Source: Solenopsis invicta | Taxonomy: Eukaryota > Arthropoda > Insecta > Hymenoptera > Formicidae | Reading direction: 5' to 3' | DNA: 64,000 nt | Assembly (NCBI RefSeq): GCF_016802725.1 | Contig: NC_052675.1 | Coordinates: 8,941,622 to 9,005,621 of the forward strand | Shown: positions 33,995-45,407 of the stretch, piece after piece | How positions within the stretch are numbered: the stretch's first letter is position 1 | Layout: the number at the start of each line of letters is the position of its first letter | Position numbers and translations under genes: made by a program | Notes under the pieces: model-generated | What the model was told of the DNA's origin: nothing | The model's input: only the letters and a program-made list of their open reading frames with translations | The model's database searches: none

Positions 33995-36990
33995 TTCTGT
34001 TCAAAAAATTTGTAGAATTCTTAACGAAAAGGTGTGAGACTTTAGAAGCAGTAGCGAGAAGGAGTTTAGCCATAGAATTTAATAGCAAACCTCGTCAAAC
34101 TTCCGGGAAGATGACAACGGTTTACGCGGCGATAACGGGCGTTAGATGTTTATTGCAAAGGAGACCATCAGATTTACCAATGTAAAGAATTTAAAGAACT
34201 TTCAGTAGCAGATCGTTTAAATAAAGTCAAGTTACTATGTTTGAATCGTTTGAAGTAAACATACGGTAAGAGATTGTATTGCTAGTACTTGTAGAAAGTG
34301 CACAAAAAAGAGCACAGCACACTGTTACACGACGATCGTTACTCTACAAAAAACGACAATGAGGAAACGATTAAATAGAATGCTTAATAGGAAGAGAAAG
34401 CTAATAAAAAAGATAATACAATGTGCACGCATGCTCAATTGATAAAAATAGCAAAGACTACTTAGGTACTATTATTTATAGCCATAGTTAGAGATAATGA
34501 AGGAAAATAGAAGAAAAATAAAGGGGAAGGCCTTGTTAGATAACGGGTCTCAATCCAACGAAATCCAAAGAAATTAGAGCTGAAAACTAAAAATGATCAA
34601 ATTGAAATAAAGGGTATAAGTCAACGTGTATCGTATGCCTTGAAATCGGTATAGATTTATACGTAACTTCTCGTTTTGGTACGTTTGGTATGGATATATC
34701 ATGTATAATATTGCCCAACATTACACAAAATTTACTCGCACTCCGAGTTAGACGTAGCAGGCTGGGATATTCCTAAAAACATTAAATTGGCCGATTCACA
34801 CAGTTCGATCTCTCAAGTAAAATCGACATATGTTAATAGTAGCAGGGAAGTTTTGAGAATTACTTTGCGTCAGAATAAATTGGAAAAAAAAAACAAGCCA
34901 ACGGTGCAAAAAACTTTACTACGTTGAGTAATGTCAGGTTCGATTGGCGTAGATAATTCAAACAAAAAATTACAAACTAGCTGCAACTTAAGCACAATGG
35001 AGAATTTAACTCAAATGGTTCAGAAATTCTGGGAAATAGAAGGTTTCGAAAATGACAAACAAGAAGTCTACCTCCGAAGAAGGGTATTGCGAGGAATTAT
35101 TCAAAGCGAATTATAATCGTCAAACAGATTGTTAAATTACCAATTAAGAAAGAAGTATTATCTTTATTACATAGATAATTATAATATACAACCTTATCTT
35201 ACCTTACCTTACCTTACCTTACTTCCGATACCTTTATGATAATATAGATAATTATATATAGATAATTCAAGAGAGATAGCATTAAGTGTTGTATTGCTAG
35301 AGCGAAGGTTTCTCAAACAACTCGCATTTAAAATAGAATACGTTGCCTTTATGAAAAAATATCAGCAGTTAAGACATATGAGATAAATAGAAGCAAGGAA
35401 AGAGGACAAGCTTAGGATTTTCCTTCCACATCACGCAGTGATAAAAGAGACTAGTCCAACAACCAAGACTAGGGTAGTTTTTAATGTGTCTAGTCAATCC
35501 TCTTTAAGGGCGGTCGCTAAATGAAGCGATGTATAAGGGTCCTGTATTACAGTCGGATTTATTCTTTTTAATAATTCAATTCAGATGCTTCAGGTATGTG
35601 TTACGTGCAGACATAAAGAAAATGTACAAGCAGATACTAATAAGCGATGAGCAAAGACCACTACATAGCATTGTTTGATGGGAGAATCCAAAAGACAAAA
35701 TATGAATTCGAACTAAATACGGTAACATACGGTACAAAACCAACTTCATCCCTAGCAGTTAGATGTTTAATTCAATTAGCAAAACTTGAAAAAGATAATT
35801 ATTCGAAAGCTGCCAAAGTTATTTGCCATTATTTTTACATAGACGACTTACTAACAGGAGGTAACACTAAGGAAGAAGTTATAGAATTAAAACAGGATTT
35901 AACGAAGCTGTTAGCAAAGGGAGGCTTTAGATTACACAAATGGAAAACTAATAGTCCTATGTCGCACAAAAATAATCAGTTAATAAAAGAGAGCGTAGAT
36001 ATTAATAGAGATAGCGTAGATATTGGTAAAGAAAAAGAATCAAAACTACTAGGTGTATTGTGGAACCCGCATCATGATACGTTCCATTATAAAATAGTAC
36101 AAGGAGATCACGATTGACGTGTAACAAAGCGAGCAGTGCTGTCACAAATGTGCAAACTTTTTGACCCGTTAGGTCTAGTAGGACCCGTAGTGACAGCTAC
36201 AAAGATCTTTATGCAAGAATTATGGAGCTCAGGCTGAGATGAGTCAATACTCATGCATTTAAACAAATGTTGGTGTCAAATAAGATCTTAGCTAAGTTTA
36301 CTGAATGAGTTACAATTACCTAGATTAATAGTTTCAGAAAAAAACGAGTCATTAATACAATTACATGGTTTTTGTGACGCGCACGAAAAAGTATATGGTG
36401 CATGCGTCTACATACCCGAAAAGGATAAACAGGGAAATATGAGCGTTACATTGATCTGTTTAAAATCACGGGTAGCGCCAATGAAAACCTTGTTTTTGCC
36501 AAGATTGGAGTTATGTGGAGCCGTCCTATTGGTAAATCTGATCAGTCGCATACTAAACAGCTCAAGTTTCAAGATAGAACACAGATTCTACTGGTCAGAT
36601 TCTAAAATAGTACTCGCATGGATAGGTTCATCCTCCACGGCAAGTGTTTGTTGCAAACAAAATCAGCGAGATATATAATAATTCTTCACCTTCTCAACGG
36701 AAACATGTAGGATCCAAAGATAATTCTGCTGTTCTAGTATCAAGGGGTAAAATCACAGAGCAATTAATAAAGTCTGATATTTGGTGGAATGGACCTCACA
36801 ATCAATGATTAAAACAAGAAGTCGAAGCTTGATTGCCAGGTGAAGGTGAGGAATTATTATTAAAAAATGTATTTGAAGAAAAAAGCAATCTGTGATAACA
36901 GGGGGTATTAATTATGAAACAGTCATAGAATGTAAGAGATTTTCTTCTTTTTACAAATTGTTACGAGTAGGAGCATTGCAGTTACTAATC
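33995..36990 (+). mobile_element. Decayed BEL/Pao LTR retrotransposon internal region
   Basis: In order, in shifting frames: a gag zinc-knuckle area (about 34140-34330, spaced Cys/His with KEFKELSVADRLNKVK), a protease area near 34540 (LLDNGSQSN), a RT area at 35647-36117 with the polymerase motif YFYIDDLLTGG, the LGVLWNP word, LFDPLGLVGPV at about 36150, and the RNase H-like region at 36360-36680 (HGFCDAHEKVYGACVYIP, LPRLELCGAVLL, YWSDSK). Stops and frameshifts break every part. No integrase and no LTR pair is seen. It fills the spacer between the two FPPS arms. (cttac)n lies at 35192-35222. Confidence 0.85.
35192..35222 (+). repeat. (CTTAC)n short tandem repeat
   Basis: Five to six copies of cttac inside the BEL/Pao remnant. 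It is not the insect telomere unit TTAGG. Confidence 0.85.
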
Positions 36991-37482
36991 GGGAAAAACA
37001 CAGGTTACTGATTGGGATAAAACAAAATCAAACGGTCACTAATATATACATTTATACGTAGCAATAAATTTGTTATTTAATGAATATATGTAGCATTACA
37101 AAATTATTAGCAATGATTTTTAGTTGATAAAATGATCGAGCTATCTTACAATAATAAAAATTTTAATTAAAATCCACGTTTTAATTATTTAAATCTATAA
37201 CTTTCATGACCTTACTTGTTCATTAATTGGGACATTCACCTTAATGCAAGCTTGTTTGCAAATTCATTCTTATTTTGCTTCTTATTTCTAAAAAAAACTA
37301 TCTTTTTTTTTCACTATTTTTTCATTATTTCTTTCACAGATATCACCTCTCTTATTCTTTATTAAATTACCTTCTTCTTTGCCAAATTTTGTCATATGTA
37401 AAATTTTATTACCTCAATTAGGAACAATGAAGATTTGCATTCTATATCTAATTTAATCTATTCTATCTAGATTGTTACAAAA

Positions 37483-39796
37483 ATGGCTAATCTGACAAAA
37501 TGGATGGAAAACGAGAAGAAGCAGATGATGACAGTATGGCCAGATATTGTTGGAGAGCTTACAAATGCAGAGCATGCCGTCATCAACAACAAAATGAAAA
37601 AAGTAAGTATATATAATTATCAAAGCTGGAAAGTTGTAACGGTACGCGGTTTCGGTCGGTTTGGTGCGGTGCGGGAACTTCGGGATCGGACCGGATAAGG
37701 CTCGTCGGTTGGTCAGGTGTCCGTAATGACTATATCCAATGTTTTACGTAGCAAAAGATAGTGAATGATTTATTAAAAATAACAATTGCAAAAGAGTTGA
37801 CAGAATGAACATGAAAGAAAATAAAAGAGCTAACGAAATAGAGAGATATCAAAATAAAGAGATAATGATAGAGCTAATAACATAGAGATCGCAAAGAGAC
37901 AATGATAGAGATAATAGTATAGAGATCGCAAAGAGATACTGATAGAGATAACAATATGGCTGGTACTCGAATTACCAGTTACGCGGCGGAGTACCTGTAA
38001 CGGTCTTTTTACGCGGTTTATATCTAATGCTAGAACTATCTATTTACAAGTTTTCGGCTAGACTAGTGAGTTATGCGGGCTGCTTGCCCGTACGGTCGGG
38101 GAGTCGCGGGGCGCGGCGGGATTGGATGACGCGGTGGTTTGCGCGTATGCACAAGTGCGGGTTGTTGCCGGCGCGGTCGCCGCCGCGATTCGCCCGAGCA
38201 CGCCCCGTGCAAGTGGGGCGCTTGATCGACAGGTTGCTTGTGCCCTGCCGATGACTAGGTTACGAGATTCGTCGGTTCGACAGTAAAGGTATTCGGGGAC
38301 GACGGTGTTTGGTCGAGAATGCTCGGCCGGTGAGAATGACGAGAATGCTCGTCGAGGATCTCGGACGTGATTGGTCGAGAATGCTCGGCCGGTGATAAGG
38401 ACGAGAATGCTCGTCGAGGGTATTGGAGTTGACTGGTCGACTCGGCGTTCGTTGTTCGGAGGACGGAACGGTGGCGCACGGACGGTGGAGGGGCGTATCG
38501 TTACAAAGTTATATGATGTTTTCTGCTACAGAAGGTACACATTTCATAAAACATTTCTCTTACAGATATTAGAATACAACGTTCTAGGCGGAAAGCAATT
38601 TAGAGCGTTGATTTTAATATACGCTTACCAATTAGTAACAAACAAATTCACAAAGGAAAATATGCGGTTAGTACGCATTGTAGCATGGTGTATGGAACTG
38701 GTAAGTAATTTTGTAATGTAAGTTATTTTTTTTATGATACGTTTTTAAATAATCTTTAAAAACACAGACACAAGCTGCTGCCATCATGATTGATGATTTA
38801 CAAGATCAATCGTTATTTCGGCGAGGTAATCCATGTTGGTACCGATGCGACCAAATTGAGCTGGCAGCTATAACAGATGCTCTAAAGTTAAAGCATTCTA
38901 TATTTTATTTAATTAAAAAACATTGCAAAGGAAAAGAATGCTACGTGGATCTAATGGAAACATTTGAGGAAGTAAGTGAAAATGTCTTTTTCCGATTATA
39001 CATACCGATTTGAGTTATGTTAACTTATCTGTGCTTCTTTCTTTTTACTCATCAGACTTCATCAAAAACAGTAGATGGTCAGATATTAGACCTGCAGCTA
39101 TCCACAAATGTGAACAAGAAGCCAAATTTGGAATTATTTACAATGGACACATATAATTGTATTGTTAGAAACAAGACGTCCTATTATTCTGTCGTTCTGC
39201 CAATAACAATAGCAATGCATTTGGTAAGAAAAATTTAGATTTCTCCTAATCAAAAATAGTTTTTACAAAATAGGTAAAAAATTCGAAATGTTTGTTATTC
39301 GTTGTAGGCTGGAATAAAAGACCGAGAAAGTTTTATGCAAGCAGAATCAATTTCATTGGAAATAGGACGTTTGTTTCAAATTCAGGATGACTTCTTGGAT
39401 TGCTTCGGAGACTCAGAAGTCAGTGGCAAAGACAGCACTGATATTCAGGATGGAAAATGCACATGGTTTGTTGTCGAGGCTCTTCAACGCGCTACTCCGG
39501 AACAGCGTAAAATTTTAGAAGTGAGTGAATTTTACCATTAATTAGAGGCACTATTTCATCACGCTTGTATCAATTCTTTTTTTTTGTTTACACAGGAATG
39601 TTACGGTTTTTCGGATCCGGAGAAAGTGAAACGCGTAAAACAACTGTACACTGATTTAAATTTGCAAAAAATTTACACGTTATACGAAAACAAAGTATAT
39701 AATTTAATAAATAAACGTGTACAGCAGATGTCATGTGGGATTCTACACGAGCTTTTTGTGAATTTATTAAAAGCATTTTATCACAGAAAATCATAA
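37483..39796 (+). CDS. Farnesyl diphosphate synthase-like, open product pocket (FPPS-B)
   Basis: Six exons in phase 0: 37483-37602, 38566-38700, 38768-38971, 39056-39223, 39308-39520, 39596-39796; 346 aa, no stop or frameshift, consensus GT/AG. Marks of the family: GGKQFR (48-53, IPP site), first Asp-rich motif DDLQD (94-98) followed by RRGNPCWYR, GQILDLQL, NKTSYYSV, second motif FQIQDDFLDCFGD (Asp 236, 237, 240), TDIQDGKC, and a DPEKVKRVKQLY near the C-terminus. FPPS joins DMAPP/GPP to IPP to give FPP. In animal FPPS two Phe stand 4 and 5 residues before the first motif and stop the chain at C15; here they are Ala89-Ala90. The C-terminal tail differs from usual (ends FYHRKS). No targeting peptide is evident. 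The catalytic residues look intact, so this should be an active prenyltransferase with changed product length or substrate. Confidence 0.92.
37635..38505. mobile_element. Solo-LTR-like insertion in FPPS-B intron 1
   Basis: The insertion is defined by comparison with the pseudogene intron, which lacks it. Ends are TGTAACGGTACGC and GCGTATCGTTACA (TG...CA, imperfect inverted 13-bp tips) and it is flanked by AAGT on both sides (37631-37634 and 38506-38509), a 4-bp duplication. 871 bp, far GC-richer than surroundings, no coding motif, with a two-copy internal repeat around gagaatgctcggccggtga (38310-38420). Best explained as a solo LTR of a Gypsy-type element; a DNA element with short inverted ends is the alternative. 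Confidence 0.75.
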
Positions 39797-39944
39797 AATA
39801 ATCATATATTTGAAGAAAGAGAAAAATGTATCCATATTTTATATATTAAATATACTTATGCACGTTAACTTTTAACTGGTGTTTTCTTTTAATCTTTGAA
39901 AATAAATTATCTTTAAAATTTTTTAAATCAATATCCATCGTAGC

Positions 39945-40274
39945 TGGGTTTTAGCGGCCATTCAAGGTAACGTCGAATGTCCAGAAAGTGAGGCACTTAT
40001 TACTCAATCAAATCAACTCATGAAAGAGGTAGAAAAAGTTATGAATACATGTACTTCTACTGTAGAGTATGCCGACTATGAAGATGATTTATATTTAGGA
40101 GATGTGCAACTTTTGAAAGAATTGCATTTTGAAAATATTGAAAATATAGAAAATATAACTCCACTGATAATGAGTAATTATGATAAAAATGTTATTGCAT
40201 ATCATTTTTTACTTCGGTTTCCGTTCAGAGAAGCATCGCTGAGCGAATACAGCGGACCTGGGTACGTATTATAA
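39945..40274 (+). pseudogene. P-element-like transposase C-terminal fragment, right arm
   Basis: Inverse copy of 31446-31930. Reads MKEVEKVMNTCTSTVEYADY.. then FENIENIENITPL, and breaks after YDKNVIAY where the left copy goes on to FAGFVARR. The split point suggests an insertion or rearrangement at about 40205. Confidence 0.6.
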
Positions 40275-40635
40275 AAGTGTTCGAAACGAATTCCGATCGG
40301 AATTATATTCAATTATTCCCTAAATTTTTATTGTGTTTTCTTAAGGAAAACGGAATAATTCCAATCAGAATTTATTCCAAAAAATTCCATAATGTGTGCC
40401 TTGTTCGAAATAACGATTAATCCTTGTCGCCGTTACTTGCCTGGTCGAAACTGCAAATCGGTGCGAGATCACCCGTAATTACTTCGTTCATCCGTCGCAG
40501 TTTCAAGAAATCGCTCCTGTCAACTGTGCTCGTCTGAGAAATACCAGAAGCTGAGGTTACGTACAACTTGGTACTCTTTAATTATCACATTATTACAATA
40601 GAAGATTAAATGTTATATTAATATTGTATTACAAA

Positions 40636-41521
40636 TGTGAAAATGTTAGATTATATGTTGAAAACGTTGATAAATATATGCTGCACATTTATCTTAAATT
40701 TAATCTGTTACACCAAATTTTATAATCTCAAAAGTTCAATTGAATTGAACTGAAGAAAAATCAACGTGTTAACATCCGATATTTATCAAACATCTGACAT
40801 TATCAAACACATATATTCTTGTCATATTTTTAAAATTTAAATGCGGATGATACTTTGCCTGTACATTATGATGCTGAGGAATCAGTGCAGCATTATTCTC
40901 TAAAAAGCGATACTACTACTCATGTAGACAAAACAGGTGGAGCAAATTCTTCACTTTTCAGTATAAAATTTATATTTATTTGAATATTTTTTTAAATGTA
41001 CATATTTCTTATTATTCTTTATATCAGTTTTTATATGCAATATCATTAAAAAATTTCTTATTAATATAATATTTTATTGTACATACAGAACCATGGTAGA
41101 ACATTTTGAGTTCAGCATACTGAATGTAAGGAGATAAATTCACTGTAACTTCGCAAAGATGTGTTGATCAAATTATTTATGTTAATTTAAGAATAATTTA
41201 AAAAATTTATTTAAAAAAAAGTAATATTTCATTAATGCAAGGCTAATTTCTAACAAACTATCATGTGTTTTTCTTCGATACATTCCTCGAATCGCTACTT
41301 CAATCTGTTTGTAATTAACTTTTCGTGTTGCTTTTGTTAATTATATTTTATAAAATTTTATCTAACAGATTATTTTAATTACTTTAATTCTTTGCTAAAA
41401 AATAATTTTTATAAATTTAATCATTGTACTTAAAGATAAAAATCTGTGAAAGATAATTGAGACGATTTCGAAAAACAAAGTTTATTAAATGCAACTTATA
41501 TAAAATTTCATTATCGCAACA
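40636..41521. repeat. Direct repeat X, right copy
   Basis: Same orientation as 29062-30200 and about 250 bp shorter by internal deletion. Contains the second exon-like segment (40843-40939). Confidence 0.75.
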
Positions 41522-41689
41522 TATATATTTGTGCATTTAAACTTGTAGTTTGCAATTTTCCCTTTTTGAACAAAGAAAATCATTTAAAATATCTTGTTCT
41601 CTGATAAAACTTATCATGTCAACTTTGCGTGAGATATAAAAACACAATTCTTTGTATAAATAATTAATATCTCATGGTTGATGCGTTAT

Positions 41690-43636
41690 TGCATATTATC
41701 CATACAGCACAAAACTTGCAACAATATTGTCGCAACGTTGCAGCAATGTTGCAACAATATTTCGGCAGCCTTCCCAATCAGAAATAGTTCCTCGAAACGA
41801 TGTCGTTTCAATGTCGAAAATGCAAGTCAAAAATTTTCGAAATTTTTATTAATTTTAATGAATTCTTTACTCCAATTTCGAGTAATTTTTTATTTCATTC
41901 GACATCAAAACGATATCGTTTTGAGGAGTTATTTTAATATTTTCCGAAAACATCCCGTCAAACGCGAAAAAATAATTAACCCAATAAGAACAAAATGGTA
42001 TAATATACGTTTATTTTTGGCATTATCGTATAGTGTAAACCTATATTAAACCCTATATTAAACATATTTGAAGCGGGTCTAATTTTTGTTTTCATGACCG
42101 TCTCAGAAACGTTTTCATATACCAATTTTTATTAATTTATTTAAACGTTAAGGATATACGAATTATATTCGGATTAGAGAACCAAATAAATAATGAATTA
42201 TATAGTCGTATAAAATACGTATTAATAAATCAGTAATTTATACCTAATAAATGTTTAGTTTACAAAAATATATTCCTTGAATCTTTTTTGTTAAAAAAGA
42301 TTAAATTTGAATTAAACATTTAATTTATGTACCAGAATAAATAACAATACAAATTGTTAATTATATGAAAAAATATAAATTTTATGTGGAACAGCGTTTT
42401 ACATACACGTCATATTTTAAAAGAATGAGAGTATTCGTCTCGAGGTTATAATAAGCAGCTTCCAAAAATCTCGCTGAAGAGAAGATTTCCTCAACATTCG
42501 AATTATTTTGTTCATTTATTTATATACATGTACTCAAAACAAAAAAAAATTTTTTTAATGATGTAAAATGAACCACAGATATCCGTATTTTTTATAAATT
42601 ACTCGATTAGCAGATATCTGTGCGTTGCATTTACACAAACTCGGTTATTCTTAATTCGTAGAAATTAGAAAACCGACTCTAGTGGCGTCTGGATATAACG
42701 CCTGTGGCCGCACTCGACTCACGAGAAGATCCTTCGCGGCGTGGCCACCTGACGGAAGCCGCGAAAGCTGGCGTCGCGGAAAAGCTTTGAGACACAAAAC
42801 TAAAACAAATCGCACGATTTTTGAAAGAACCGTAATATGTTTTTACGTTTAAAATAACTATTAATAATTGAATGTCTTGGATTTTAACTGTATTCGGTAT
42901 TTTCGAAATGTTTTATAAATGTTTTTCATTTCATAAATAATATATCTTCAATAAACCTTTAATTAGCTGTATTGAATGTGGTATAAAATACGTTTATTAT
43001 TTGTTTAAATATTGCTGCGATGAAAACGTATAAATATATTTTACGCTCAAACTTTTAATAACATATTTAAAAAATATATCATACCTGGACATTCTCGATA
43101 CGTTATTTAAAGGGATAACTTTTGCAAATCATAAACGTATTTAAGAAACATTTATTTAATTAGTATATGATGGTATTTGATATTATTTCTATACGTGTTA
43201 TAAACTTAGATATGATTCTGGTATTTTATAAACCATTTTGCAACATATAAAATACGTTTCGTAGCATATGTATGTAATAAAAATGATTATTATAAACGTG
43301 TATTGCACTAACGTATAAAGACCGTGTTGTCTATATCTGCCTATACCTGTTTTACACCATACTTACGTTTAATAAACGTATATTAAACAATCGTGTTCTT
43401 ATTGAAAACATTTCTTCTTAAAGAATTATTTCTGACTAGATAAAATAATTCAAAAATCGAGATCGTTTCGATATTGGTTCCAGTTAGGATTATTGTTTAA
43501 GGTATTTTTTTTTTATTTTTGTGTATTTAAGATAATAACACTTTTGATTAAATTTATTTTTTCAAAAATTGCTTTATTTTTATCGCTTTATTAAAAATCG
43601 ATTATTTAATTAAGATTATCTAATCGGAGTACATAT
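41690..43636. other. AT-rich TE-derived flank of the CACTA-like element
   Basis: 41700-41765 is the CAACATTGC-rich repeat. 41768-41805 (cccaatcagaaatagttcct then cgaaacgatgtcg) is matched in inverse at 52338-52376, making a possible outer inverted pair. A weaker match to that tip, in inverse, lies at 43418-43433. A GC-rich 120-bp island lies at 42672-42790. The rest is AT-rich with many acgtttat/aaacgtat words. No gene is recognised. Confidence 0.4.
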
Positions 43637-43679
43637 CCCAGGTAGCAGACAGTCGTCATAATAACGTGATATTTACGTC

Positions 43680-43870
43680 GATTTTTACGTCATTTATACT
43701 CAAAATTAACCGGAAGGTGACGTGATTTTGACGGTCCTAAGTCACAGACTAAAGACGTCATCAATGACGTCATTAATAACGTCACCAGTAACGTCAACTT
43801 GACGTCATTAATGACGTCATCAATGACGTCATCAGTAATGTCAATTTGACGTTATTCTAATTTACAAAAT
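43680..43870 (+). repeat. Left subterminal TGACGTCA array
   Basis: At least eight TGACGT/ACGTCA words in about 190 bp, several as the full palindrome TGACGTCA (same as a CRE site) at roughly 18-bp spacing (gacgtcatcaatgacgtcat and alike). Typical of subterminal transposase-binding arrays of CACTA elements. Confidence 0.8.
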
Positions 43871-44634
43871 AACGTAAATAAAATATATCCCAGGTAGCAA
43901 GCTGATGTAATTTGTCGTCAGTTTAACGTTAAAATAAGGTCTGTGACGACATTTTGACGACAAATAAACGCGTTTAGTAGACTTAAAATATTGAGGTATT
44001 TATTTAATTAATCCTTTAAATTTAGAGCGCTTTCTCAACTGTTGAGTCTGTTGAATGTACCCTTGCTATCTGATATGCATATTACAAGTTGATAAAATTG
44101 TACTTTACATGACTTTAGCTTCCAGTAGCATAACTGAAACTTAATTAAAGATGAAGCATAAGTTTAGAATAATAATAATAATTATTATTATTATTTTTAA
44201 ACAAAATTAAAAAAGGATAAGATAATAAAATAAATATTCTTTTCGAGATGTACCTATAAAATATTTTTAAAAAAACATGTAAATATTTTAAATTAAAATG
44301 ATATATTTTCCTAAAGTACAAATTAAAATCTTATCACATTTTACCCCATTAATTATATTAAACTATATTACTATATTATATTAAACATTAGATATAAACA
44401 TTAAATTGTATAAAACATCATTAAACTAGATTGGAAAAATGATTAGATTTTAAAAGGTAGGTTGCAATAATGTAATGCAAAATTTATGTATCATAATATT
44501 TATTTTTGAAATTATAATAAAAATTTATATATTTAAACACTATTAAAATTTATAAAATTTTAACAATTTTTGAATACGTTTAATATAAATACAGTTAATT
44601 TTCACATGTATTTAATTTTCAAAAATTAAGATAT

Positions 44635-44835
44635 TGTTAGGGCTAAGGATTCGCGACTCAGAGAGTCCATTAAACGAGATCAAGTTCCAATCAAACGTAT
44701 ATTGCACATGTAAAATATACAGAGAAGAAGTCTCCTCCGCGACAATCACGTTGCGATCGGGAAAGGCAAACTAAAAAGTAGAAAGATAACACCGCAGAAG
44801 GCGGCACAATCGTGGCAAGTCACTTATCTCTAACA
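44635..44835. mobile_element. Possible 201-bp solo LTR
   Basis: GC-richer than its surroundings, begins TGTTAGGGCTAAGG and ends CTCTAACA, flanked by gatat and aatat (5 bp, one mismatch). Short LTR of this form suits Copia- or BEL-type elements. Only the ends support this. Confidence 0.35.
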
Positions 44836-44952
44836 AATATCGACGAATAAAAAATTTATATTCGAGGAAAAACAAAAAATATTTCCTTGAAAAAAATTTT
44901 TTTTTTTTTAAATGTGAAGTGTTCAATAAACTGAAAAGTTTTTTTAACTATT

Positions 44953-45046
44953 ATGTGTTTCAAACTGATTACTATATTAGTAACTGATAATATTTCATTA
45001 TCTGAATAGTATTCATTACTGATATAGTAATCAGTTTAATGAAACA
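44953..45046. repeat. 94-bp palindrome
   Basis: gtgtttcaaactgattacta is mirrored by tagtaatcagtttaatgaaacac. Hairpin-type insertion inside the CACTA-like element. Confidence 0.6.
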
Positions 45047-45407
45047 CTATCAGTTTTCTTTTTAAATGTTAAACTAAAACTTCTATAAAAAATATGATTA
45101 CAATAATCCAATAAAAATACATAATTAATAATTTGAAATATTTTAATTATATTACTTTGTAATTTATTATATATAATAGACACGGAAAGAACAATTTTGC
45201 TGAAATACACATTTGAAAGTAATTTTGTTAAAACATTTAAAAAATTGCTTTGGACTGTATTAGAGAATATTTAATTTAATTACTAAAATGGCAAAATTGT
45301 GCAACAACATTATCATACTTGGGTATTCTACATAATTATTTTGATGGTTTAACGTAAAATTATTTTCTGATCTGTTTGTAACTAAATTTTTAAATACTGC
45401 AGTAAAA

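Larger units (their letters stand above)
37240..40640. repeat. Inverted duplication, right arm
   Basis: Inverse copy of 30740-33740 with the intact FPPS gene, the LTR-like insertion 37635-38505, and the second P-like fragment. About 40275-40490 has no counterpart in the left arm. Spacer between the arms is about 3.5 kb. Confidence 0.85.

Noticed and set aside
35192..35222. Possible interstitial telomere repeat
   Set aside because: The unit is CTTAC, not the insect TTAGG.
38027..38254. Arg/Gly-rich open frame and its neighbours at 38255-38721
   Set aside because: They lie in the GC-rich LTR-like insertion and run into FPPS exon 2; they are explained by base composition, not by a gene.
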